Notes under the pieces: model-generated
Seen by the model: the letters and a program-made list of their open reading frames with translations, nothing else
Told to the model about the DNA's origin: nothing
The model's database searches: none
Assembly (NCBI GenBank): GCA_905221605.1
Contig: CAJNDS010002762.1
Coordinates: 263,507-288,664 of the forward strand
Direction of reading: 5' to 3'
From: Symbiodinium natans
Taxonomy: Eukaryota > Sar > Dinophyceae > Suessiales > Symbiodiniaceae
DNA length: 25,158 nucleotides
Shown here: piece by piece, positions 17,012-25,158 of the stretch
How positions within the stretch are numbered: the stretch's first letter is position 1
Layout of the letters: the number at the start of each line of letters is the position of its first letter
Position numbers and translations under genes: made by a program

Positions 17012-18900
17012 GTCTTCGGCCTGCTTTCTTTCAAGGTTTCCAAAAAATGGAGGTCTCCGGCGTGGGCGTCCTTTTAAGGTCGGTCTTGTTACAGAAAAAA
17101 GAAGAACAGGACACCCTAATTTTGAATACATGTCACATCATGTCTTTCATAAAATTTCCTTCTTGCGCAAAGAAAAAAGACGAATGGAAGGCCGCAGTGG
17201 AAAAGGGAGCGCCTTTCCTTCAAGGCTTCCAAAACATCGGAGTCTCCGGTGTGGGTGTAAACGAGGACAGAAAATGAAACGAACGAAAGGTGAGAGTGGA
17301 CAAAGAAGCACCTTACTTTTCTTTGAAGGTTTTAAAAACCCCTCCGGTGCGGGTGTCCTTTTCAGGTGGGTTATGCTACAAAAAAGAAGAAAAGGACATC
17401 CTAATTTTGGATACATGTAACGTGATTTCCTTCTGTCATTTCCCCTTGCGGTCTCTGGTGTGGGTGTCCTTCTAAGGTGAATTTTTTCTACAGAAACAGG
17501 AAGAAAAAGGACGCCCGAAACACTCCAAAAAATCTTGGACGCCGCTGTTTGAATATGATTAAATATGTCATACTTAATCAAAAAAAGGGGGCCGAAAAGA
17601 AAACAAATTTCAAGGTTTCCATAAAATTCGTGTCTCCGGTGTGGGTGTTCCTTTCAGGTGGGTTTTGCTACAGAAAAAAGAAGAAAAGGACACCCTAATT
17701 TTGGATACATGTAACATGATGTCTTTCTTTTTTCCTCTTGTGCAAAGAAATAAGACGAAAGGAAGGCCACAGTAGAAAAAAGGGAGCGCCTTTCCTTCAA
17801 GGTTTCCAAAACATTGGAGTCTCCGGTGTGGGTGTCCTTTTCAGGTGGGTTTTAAAACGGAAGAAAAGGACACCCGAAACACTGTAACAAACTTGGACAC
17901 CCATCTTTAAAGTGATCTACACATATGCATACTTTAATAAAAGGGTGACAGAAAACAAAACGAACAAAAGGTGAGAGTGGACAAACAAGCACCTTCTCTT
18001 TCAATTTTTCCAAACAATATAGGTCTCCGGAGCGGGCGTCCTTTTAAGGTGGGTTTTGCTACAGAACAGGGAAGAAAAGAACGCCCGAAAGACTCTAAAA
18101 ATCTTGGACGCCCCTCTTTTACTATGATTTGCATATTTCATATTGAAATTTAAAGGGTGCAGAAATTAAAACGAACGAAAGATGAGAGTGGACAAAGAAG
18201 CACCTTTTCTCTCTCAAGGTTTCCATAAAATTTGTGTCTCCGGTGTGGGTGTCCTTGAAAGGTGAGTTTTGCTACAGAAAGGTAAGAAAAGGACACCCTA
18301 ATTTTGGACACACGTAACATCATTTCCTTCTGTTATTTCCTCTTGCGCATAGAAATTACAACGAAAGAACTGCCACAGTGGACAAAGGGCACGCCTTTCC
18401 TGCAAGGTTTCCACAGCATCAGAGTCTCTGGTGTGGGTGTCCTTTTAAGGTGCGTTTTGCTACGGAAGAAGGAAGAAAACGACACCCGAAACACTCTAAA
18501 AATCTTGGACGCCCCGCTTCAACTATGATTTGAATACTCATATTTAAAGAAAGAGTGGGGACAGAAAGCACAACGAACGAAAGGTGAGAGTGGACAAAGA
18601 AGCACATGTCTTTCAAGGTTTGCAAAACAAAAAAAGAGGTCTCCGTTGTGGGTGTCCATTTAAGGTGGGTTTTGCTATACACCAGAAACACTCTAAAAAT
18701 CTTGGACTCCCCTCTGCAAAAAACTAAAAATAAAGGGGACAGAAAATGCAACGAACGAAAGGTGAGAGCAGACAAAGAAGCACCTTGCTTTCAAGGTTTC
18801 CACAAAAGGGTGTTTCTGGTGCGGGTGTCCTTTTAAGGTGGGTTTGCTACCAAAAAAAGAAAAGGACACCCCAATTTTGGATACATGCAACATAATTTCT
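17012..18900 (+). repeat. Diverged tandem family with core GTCTCCGGTGTGGGTGTCC
   Basis: About eleven units share the core gtctccggtgtgggtgtcc then ttttaaggtgggttttgct, at about 17052, 17241, 17341, 17451, 17631, 17819, 18023, 18234, 18423, 18638 and 18811. Spacing is mostly 175-215 bp, with two half-length steps. Units also share acgaacgaaaggtgagagtg upstream. Downstream they carry either ctaattttggatacatgtaa or cgaaacactctaaaaatcttgg, so two tail types are mixed along the array. Frames are broken, and no gene is inferred. Confidence 0.8.
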
Positions 18901-18904
18901 TTAA

Positions 18905-19655
18905 AGTTGTTCCTACCCTTTTCCATTTTGTGGTATTTGCATGACTTTTGCAGGGTGCCAAGGGGATCCCGGCAAATTTTGACCCGCAAAGTTGTTCCTA
19001 CCCTTTCCCGTTTTGTGTGGTATTTGCAGGACTTCTGCAGGGCGCCAAGGAGATCCCGGCAAATTTTGACTCACAAATGTTGTTCCTACCCTCTGCCGTT
19101 TTGTGTGGTATTTGCAGGACTTTTGCAGGGCGCCAAGGGGATCCCGGCAAATTTTGACCCACAAATGTTGTTCCTCTGCCGTTTTGTGTGGTATTTGCAG
19201 GACTTTTGCAGGGCGCCAAGGGGATCCCGGCAAATTTTGACCCACACATGTTGTTCCTACCCTCTGCCGTTTTGTGTGGTATTTGCAGGACTTTTGCGGG
19301 GCGCCAAGGGATCTCGGCAAAATTTGACCCACAAATGTTGTTCCTACCCTCTGCCGTTTTGTGTGGCATTTGCAGGACTTTTGCAGGGCGCCAAGGGGAT
19401 CCCGGCAAATTTTGACCCACAAATGTTGTTCCTACCTTTTCCCGTCTTGTGTGGTATTTGCAGGACTTTTGCAGGGCGCCAAGGGGATCCCGGCAAATTT
19501 TGATTCACAAATGTTGTTCCTACCCTCTGCCGTCTTCTGTGGTATTTGCAGGACTTTTGCAGGGCGCCAAGGGATCCCGGCAAATTTTGACCCACAAATG
19601 TTGTTCCTACCCTCTGCCGTTTTGTGCGGTGTTTGCAGGACTTTTGCAAGGCGCG
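18905..19655 (+). repeat. Tandem repeat, about 88-bp unit, 8 to 9 copies
   Basis: Units run from gttgttcctaccctctgccg through tgtggtatttgcaggac and gggcgccaaggggatcccgg to aaattttgacccacaaat. Gene-free: because 88 is not a multiple of three, the same peptide cycles through all frames, and both strands stay open, a mark of a stop-poor repeat and not of coding. The last unit breaks at ttgcaaggcgcggctcg and passes directly into the hairpin satellite. Confidence 0.9.
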
Positions 19656-20190
19656 GCTCGATTTGGCCAAATTTTGCCGGGCAGTCTGCGGGCAAAATTT
19701 GGCCAAATCGGGCTGCTCGTCGTACGCGATGAGAAATGCGCGGCTCGATTTGGCCAAATTATGCCGGGCAGCCTCCGGGCAAAATTTGGCCGAATCGGGC
19801 TGCTCTTCTTATGCGATAAAAAAGGCGCGGCTCGATTTGGCCAAATTTTGCCCGGAGGCTGCCCGGCAAAATTTGGCCAAATCGAGCCGCGCCTTTCTGA
19901 AGGCCCGAAATTATTTAAACCATCGCGGCTCGATTTGGCCAACTTTTGCCGGGCAGCCTCCGGGCAAAATTTGGCCAAATCGGGCTGCTCTTCTTATGCG
20001 ATAAGAAAGGCACGGCTCGATTTGGCCAAATTTTGCCAGGAGGCTGCCCGGCAAAATTTGGCCAAATCGAGCCGTGCATTTCTCATCGCGCACGACGAGC
20101 AGCCCGATTTGGCCAAATTTTGCCCGCAGACTGCCCGGCAAAATTTGGCCAAATCGAGCCGCGCCTTTCTGAAGGCCCGAAATTATCCCT
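19648..20190. repeat. Hairpin satellite, block 1 (about six units)
   Basis: Units of about 85-96 bp each hold an arm ggctcgatttggccaaattt, a 12-nt spacer of cggaggctgccc type, and the complementary arm. The best example has 32-bp perfect arms at 19821-19852 and 19865-19896. Units alternate between ends in gagccg and gggctgctc and between linkers gatgagaaatgcg, gataaaaaaggcg and ctttctgaaggcccgaaatt. Because each unit is a palindrome, both strands read nearly the same peptide. I see no coding function. Confidence 0.9.
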
Positions 20191-20202
20191 CGATCCAGGG
20201 GT

Positions 20203-20223
20203 GCGGGGGGCGGAGCCCCCCGC
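20203..20223. repeat. GC-rich stem-loop
   Basis: A 9-bp perfect stem gcggggggc with loop gga and the complementary strand lies just past the end of hairpin block 1. It is not followed by a T run, so it is not called as a terminator. Confidence 0.7.
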
Positions 20224-20256
20224 GAACGGTGGTGAATATTTGAGTTTTTCAGACTG

Positions 20257-20460
20257 AAGATGATGGGAGATGATGGAGATGAAGAAGATGATGGGAGACG
20301 AAGAAGATGATGAAGATGATGGAGATGATGAAGATGATGCTCGGAGATGAGGGGTGATGAGACATGATGAGAGAGGATGAGGAATAGTGGGGGATGCTGG
20401 AGATGACGGGAGATGATAAAGGTGATGGTAGATGATGGAGATGATGGGAGATGATGGGGA
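20257..20460 (+). repeat. GATGAN minisatellite
   Basis: Degenerate units of gatgatgg, gagatgat and gaagatgat run for about 200 bp without other sequence. On the minus strand it gives Ser/Ile/His-rich frames by composition only. Confidence 0.85.
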
Positions 20461-21947
20461 ATTAAATTTCAGGGAGGAGGATTCCCCAGCCCCCACCCCC
20501 CCTTTGTAAATAATTGAATTAATTGAATTACTTGAACTAATTGAATTAATTGAATTAATTGAATTAATTGAATTAGTTGAATTAATTGAATTAATTGAAT
20601 TAATTGAATTAATTCCATTAGTTCAATTAATTCAATTAATTTCAGCCCCCCTTTGAAAATAAATGACTTAATTGAATTAATTCAATTATTTCAATTATTT
20701 CAATTAATTGATGTATTTCCAAAGGGGGGTGGGGGTTGGGGGCTGGGGAATCCCCCCCATTTGGAAATAAATGAATTAATTGAAATAATTGAATTAATTG
20801 AAATAATTCAATTAATTCAATTCATTCAATTAATTCAATTAATTCAATTAATTCAATTAATTCAATTAATTTCAGCCCCCCTCAGCTCCCCTTTGAAAAT
20901 AAATGAATTAATTGAATTAATTCAATTAATTCAATTATTTCAATTAATTCAAGTAATTCATTTATTTCCAAAGGGGGGGTGGGGGCTGGGGGCTGGGGAA
21001 TCCCCCCATTTGGAAATAAATGAATTAATTGAATTAATCGAATTAATTGAAATTCAATTAATTCAATTAATTTCAGCCCCCCTCAGCTCCCCTTTGAAAA
21101 TTTATGAAATAATTGAATTAATTGAACTAATTGAAATAATTCAATTAATTCAATTAATTCAATTAATTTCAGCCCCCCTCAGCTCCCCTTTGAAAATAAA
21201 TGAATTAATTGAATTAATTCAATTATTTCAATTAATTCAATTAATTCAATTAATTCATTTATTTCCAAAAGGGGGGTGGGGGCTGGGGGCTGGGGAATCC
21301 CCCCCATTTGGAAATAAATGAATTAATTGAATTAATTGAACTAATTGAAATAATTCAATTAATTCAAATAATTCAAGTAATTTCAGCCCCCCTCAGCTCC
21401 CCTTTGAAAATAAATGAATTAATTGAATTAATTCAATTAATTCAATTAATCCATGTATTTCCAAAGGGGGGGGTGGGGGCTGGGGGCTGGGGAATACCCC
21501 CCATTAGCAAATAAATGAATTAATTGAATTAATTGAATTAATTGAATTAATTGAATTAATTGAGTTAATTGAATTAATTGAATTAATTGACTTAATTGAA
21601 ATAATTAAAATAATTGAAATAATTCAATTAATTCAACTAAGTCAATTAATTTCAGCCCCCCTCAGCTCCCCTTTGAAAATAAATGAATTAATTGAATTAA
21701 TTCAATTATTTCAATTAATTCAATTAATTCAATTAATTCAATTAATTCAATTAATTCAATTAATTCATTTATTTCCAAAGGGGGGGTGGGGGCTGGGGGC
21801 TGGGGAATCCCCCCCATTTGGAAATAAATGAATTAATTGAATTAATTGAATTAATTGAATTCATTGAATTAATTGAATTATTTGAAATCATTGAATTAAT
21901 TCAATTAATTTCAGCCCCCCTTCGGAAATAAATGAATTACTTGAACT
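20461..21947. repeat. Orientation-switching AATTGAATT array, segment 1
   Basis: Runs of aattgaatt change to the reverse complement aattcaatt within each unit. Units are bounded by ccccatttggaaataaatg on one side and catttatttccaaaggggggtggggg on the other, so each can fold into a long hairpin. A second boundary form is tttcagccccc then ctcagctcccctttgaaaat. Between units lies ggctggggaatcccccc. Units are roughly 100-330 bp. Open frames read ELI or QLI repeats purely because the 9-mer lacks stops. Confidence 0.9.
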
Positions 21948-22101
21948 TAATGAATTAAATTCTATCTGTGCAACCCTACAGGACCTAAAATAGGGTCTAT
22001 TTGGAAGATGGCTCTTGTGAATAAGTATACGTTTTGGGTCCTGTTTTCCTCTTGTACATACGAGTCCCAGCTTCCAAATAGACCCTATTTAAGCTGCACA
22101 C
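21948..22101. mobile_element. Fold-back element copy 1 (103 bp with 20-bp perfect termini) and shared flanks
   Basis: The core 21988-22090 starts aaatagggtctatttggaag and ends with its exact reverse complement. The interior carries gaataagtatacgttttggg. Flanks on both sides (from taatgaattaaattct to aagctgcacac) are shared with copy 2 at a constant offset of 2583 bp, so the two copies reflect duplication of a longer segment, not two separate insertions. No target duplication is clear. It resembles a MITE or other fold-back element. Confidence 0.75.
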
Positions 22102-22108
22102 CCCCCAC

Positions 22109-23157
22109 CACCCCCCCTTTGGAAATAAATGAATTAATTCAATTAATTCATTTATTTCCAAAGGGGAGGTGGAATTAATTGAATTAATTGAATTAATTCA
22201 ATTATTTCAATTAATTCAATTAATTCAATTAATTCATTTATTTCCAAATGGGGGGGATTCCCCAGCCCCCACCCCCCCTTTGGAAATAAATGAATTAATT
22301 GAATTAATTGAAATTCAATTTCAATTAATTCAATTAATTCAATTAATATTTCCAAAGGGGAGGTGGAATTAATTGAATTAGTTGAATTAATTCAATTATT
22401 TCAATTAATTCAATTTCAATTAATTCATTTATTTCCAAAGGGGGGGGAGGGGTGGGGGCTGGGGAATCCCCCCATTTGGAAATAATTGAATTAATTGAAT
22501 TAATTGAATTAATTGAATTAATTGAATTAATTGAATTAATTGAATTAATTGAATTAATTGAATTAATTGACTTAATTGAATCAATTCAATTAATTCAATT
22601 AATTCAATTAATTCAATTAATTCAATTAATTCCACCCCCCCCTTTGGAAATAAATGAATTAATTGAATTAATTGAAATTCAATTAATTCAATTAATTCAA
22701 TTAATTCAATTAATTCATTTATTTCCAAAGGGGAGGTGGAATTAATTGAATTAGTTGAATTAATTCAATTATTTCAATTAATTCAATTAATTCAATTAAT
22801 TCATTTATTTCCAAAGGGGGGGGAGGGGTGGGGGCTGGGGAATCCCCCCATTTGGAAATAAATGAATTACTTGAATTAATTGAATTAATTGAATTAATTG
22901 AATTAATTGAATTAATTGAATTAATTGAATTAATTGAATTAATTGAATCAATTCAATTAATTCAATTAATTCAATTAATTCCACCCCCCCCTTTGGAAAT
23001 AAATGAATTAATTGAATTAATTGAATTAATTCAATTAATTCAATTAATTCAATTAATTCAATTAATTCAATGAATTCAATTAATTCATTTATTTCCAAAG
23101 GGGGGGGGGTGGGGGCTGGGGAATCCCCCCCATTTGGAAATGAATGAACTAATTGAA
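22109..23157. repeat. Orientation-switching AATTGAATT array, segment 2
   Basis: The 9-mer arrays and G/C boundaries are as in segment 1, but the boundary ccacccccccctttggaaataaatg and its complement tccaaaggggaggtgg predominate. The switch from gaattaattg to caattcaatt is sharp near 22570 and 22948 (ttgaatcaattcaa). It ends at ctaattgaacgaaatt, where the hairpin satellite begins. Confidence 0.9.
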
Positions 23158-23878
23158 CGAAATTATTTAAACTATCGCGGCTCGATTTGGCCAAATTTTG
23201 CCGGGCAGCCTGCGGGCAAAATTTGGCCAAATCGGGCTGCTCTTCGTACGCCATGAGAAATGCGCGGCTCGATTTGGCCAAATTTTGCCCGGAGGCTGCC
23301 CGGCAAAATTTGGCCAAATCGAGCCGCGCATTTCTCAGCGCGTACGACGAGCAGCCCGATTTGGCCAAATTTTGCCCGCAGACTTCCCGGCAAAATTTGG
23401 CCAAATCGAGCCGCGATAGTTTAAATAATTTCGGGCCTCCAGAAAGGCGCGGCTCGATTTGGCCAGAATTTGCCGGGCAGTCTGCGGGCAAAATTTGGCC
23501 AAATCGGGCTGCTCGTCGAACGCGATGAGAAATGCGCGGCTCGATTTGGCCAAATTTTGCCGGGCAGCCTCCGGGCAAAATTTGGCCAAATCGAGCCGCG
23601 CCTTTCTGAAGGCCCGAAATGTTTAAACTATCGCGGCTCGATTTGGCCAAATTTTGCCGGGCAGCTTCCGGGCAAAATTTGGCCAAATCGGGCTGCCCTT
23701 CGTATGCGATGAGAAATGCGTGGCTCGATTTGGCCAAATTTTGCCCGGAGGCTGCCCGGCAAAATTTGGCCAAATCGAGCCGCGATAGTTTAAATAATTT
23801 CGGGCCTCCAGAAAGGCGCGGCTCGATTTGGCCAGATTTTGCCGGGCAGCCTCCGGGCAAAATTTGGCCAAATCGAGC
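23158..23878. repeat. Hairpin satellite, block 2 (about eight units)
   Basis: This is the same satellite as 19648-20190, embedded in the AATTGAATT arrays. The best unit has 36-bp perfect arms, 23254-23289 and 23302-23337, with spacer cggaggctgccc. Beyond the arms, gctgctcttcgtacgc and gcgtacgacgagcagc continue the pairing imperfectly. Linkers gaaattatttaaactatcgc and its complement gcgatagtttaaataatttc both occur, so whole groups of units are inverted relative to each other. Confidence 0.9.
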
Positions 23879-24530
23879 TGGGGGGGTGGGGTCTGGGGAA
23901 TCCCCCCCATTTGGAAATAAATGAATTAATTGAATTAATTGAATTAATTGAATTAATTGAATTAATTGAATTATTTCAATTAATTAAATTAATTCAATTA
24001 ATTCCACCCCCCCTTTGGAAATAAATGAATTAATTGAATTAATTGAATTAATTGAATTAATTGAATTAATTGAATTAATTGAATTAATTGAATTAATTCA
24101 ATTAATTCAATTAATTCATGTATTTCCAAAGGGGGGGGAGGGGTGGGGGCTGGGGAATCCCCCCCATTTGGAAATAAATGAATTAATTGAATTAATTGAA
24201 TTAATCGAAATAATTCAACTAATTCAATTAATTCAATTAATTCATTTATTTCCAAAGGGGAGGTGGAATTAATTGAATTAATTGAATTAATTCCAATTAA
24301 TTCAATTAATTCAATTAATTCAATTAATTCAATTAATTCAATTAATTCAATTAATTCAATTAATTCATTTATTTCCAAAGGGGGGGTTCAATTAATTCAA
24401 CTAATTCAATTAATTCAATTAATTCAACTAATTCAATTAATTCCACCCCCCCCTTTGGAAACAAATGAATTAATTGAATTAATTGATTAAATTCATTAAA
24501 TTCCAGGGGGAAAGTGGAAATTAAGGAATT
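23879..24530. repeat. Orientation-switching AATTGAATT array, segment 3
   Basis: This continues the arrays after hairpin block 2, starting abruptly at gagctgggggggtgggg. Pure runs of aattcaatt extend over about 24297-24366. The last units decay into ttgattaaattcattaaattcc before the second fold-back copy. Confidence 0.88.
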
Positions 24531-24684
24531 TAATGAATTAAATTCTGTCTGTGCAACCCTACAGGACCTAAAATAGGGTCTATTTGGAACATGGCTCTTG
24601 TGAATAAGTATACGTTTTGGGGCCTGTTTTCCTCTTGTAAATACGATTCCCAGCTTCCAAATAGACCCTATTTAAGCTGCACAC
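24531..24684. mobile_element. Fold-back element copy 2 and shared flanks
   Basis: The core 24571-24673 is 103 bp with termini aaatagggtctatttggaa and its complement; one base at the inner end of the left terminus differs from copy 1. The interior and flanks match copy 1 with a few substitutions. C tracts follow, as after copy 1. Confidence 0.75.
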
Positions 24685-24730
24685 ACCCCCCCCCCCCCCC
24701 CCCCTCCCCCCCCACCCACCCCCCCCCACC
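24685..24730 (-). repeat. C-rich tract
   Basis: A nearly pure C run with a few A or T interruptions separates fold-back copy 2 from the 142-bp direct repeat. Length is likely unstable. Confidence 0.85.
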
Positions 24731-24731
24731 C

Positions 24732-24873
24732 TAAAAATGAACCATAAGAAATCAAGTTAACCTTACCTAACCAGTAACGTATGACAGTCAACCACGCCCA
24801 TCTAACCTTAGTATAGTTCAACTACTTAACTTCGCCCATCCAACCTCAAACAACGGAATCTTCAACGAAGAGC
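24732..24873 (+). repeat. 142-bp direct repeat, copy 1
   Basis: It begins taaaaatgaaccataag and ends cttcaacgaagagc. Copy 2 lies 234 bp downstream with only about one substitution and one missing base. It is rich in taacctta and aaccttac motifs. No ORF or RNA gene is recognised. Confidence 0.88.
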
Positions 24874-24965
24874 CCCCCCCCCTCCCCCCCACCCCCAAAG
24901 AATCAATGCTTATAAGCAAGCCATCTGCTTATAAGCAAACCCTTCCTCTACACAAAAAAACTCTA
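24874..24965. other. Spacer between the direct repeats
   Basis: A C tract is followed by two copies of the palindrome tgcttataagca at about 24908 and 24928, then a short A run. No gene is seen. Confidence 0.6.
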
Positions 24966-25106
24966 TAAAAATGAACCATAAGAAATCAAGTTAACCTTAC
25001 CTAACCAGTAACGTATGACAGTCAACCACGCCCATCTAACCTTAGTATAGTTCAACTACTTAACTTCGCCCGTCCAACCTCAAACAACGGAATCTTCACG
25101 AAGAGC
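24966..25106 (+). repeat. 142-bp direct repeat, copy 2 (141 bp)
   Basis: This copy matches 24732-24873 with gcccgtcc for gcccatcc and a one-base deletion in cttcacgaagagc. It is followed directly by an A run and the 25-nt inverted motif. Confidence 0.88.
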
Positions 25107-25112
25107 GTTAAA

Positions 25113-25137
25113 AAAAACACAGGCCCCACAGCGCACC
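25113..25137 (-). repeat. Inverted copy of the 25-nt motif at 14354-14378
   Basis: The reverse complement reads ggtgcgctgtggggcctgtg followed by five T, identical to 14354-14378. Both copies lie within about 20 bp of degenerate telomere-like repeats. Confidence 0.8.
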
Positions 25138-25142
25138 CTTCT

Positions 25143-25158
25143 GTTAGGGTTTGGGGTT
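25143..25158 (+). repeat. Degenerate telomere-like repeat cut by the window edge
   Basis: The bases gttagggtttggggtt resemble two imperfect TTTAGGG units. The array may continue beyond the window. Confidence 0.5.

Noticed and set aside
18838-19503. 221-codon frame over the 88-bp repeats
   Set aside because: The same peptide cycles through all frames and the other strand is open too; it is a stop-poor tandem repeat.
19648-20190. CRISPR-like regular palindromic repeats
   Set aside because: There are no unique spacers of constant length, the repeats are long hairpins in nuclear repetitive DNA, and no cas genes are present.
20653-21321. 222-codon ELI/QLI repeat protein
   Set aside because: It follows from a 9-mer without stops and runs through G/C border repeats; no start context or conserved domain.
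22805-23860. 351-codon minus-strand frame
   Set aside because: It joins hairpin-satellite and ELI/QLI repeat translations; both strands give near-identical peptides because the repeats are palindromic.

Overview
This window looks like nuclear DNA of a dinoflagellate, probably from a repeat-rich or subtelomeric region. The grounds are perfect arrays of the telomere heptamer TTTAGGG/CCCTAAA, a sequence resembling the dinoflagellate spliced leader inside a retrotransposon LTR, and a retroelement protein built from CCCH zinc fingers. No ribosomal RNA, organellar gene or recognisable cellular gene is present to fix the species, so the assignment is an inference.

Layout. 1-3042: mixed-composition sequence with no gene I can recognise. 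3043-3218: about 25 perfect TTTAGGG units. 3219-5333: more unassigned sequence. 5345-14175: a complete LTR retrotransposon on the minus strand. It has two 279-bp LTRs with no difference seen, a CCCTA target-site duplication, a primer-binding site complementary to the anticodon arm of initiator tRNA-Met (Ty1/copia style), a polypurine tract, and one uninterrupted reading frame of 2611 codons. It sits inside a CCCTAAA array (5334-5344 and 14176-14236). 14490-15295: AT-rich imperfect inverted repeat. 15309-15420: long G tract. 15590-16810: pyrimidine-rich low-complexity DNA. 16814-19655: three successive tandem-repeat families. 19648-20190 and 23158-23878: satellite made of near-perfect hairpins. 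20257-20460: GATGAN minisatellite. 20461-24530: arrays of the 9-mer AATTGAATT that switch orientation and are bounded by G/C-rich blocks. 24531-25158: fold-back element copy, C tracts, a 142-bp direct repeat and a degenerate telomere-like end.

The one convincing gene is the retroelement ORF. I can make out a WW-like motif, an S1-like RNA-binding fold, an MLLE (PABC) domain with the sequence KITGMLL, three CCCH fingers, a SAM-like segment, a large unassigned globular region, three more CCCH fingers and basic nuclear-localisation-like stretches. I see no protease, integrase, reverse transcriptase or RNase H, and the gap between the stop codon and the 3' LTR is too short to hold them. The element is therefore best read as a non-autonomous copia-type retrotransposon encoding a giant RNA-binding, Gag-like protein and relying on enzymes supplied in trans. 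Its LTR may also supply a spliced-leader-like 5' end to its RNA.
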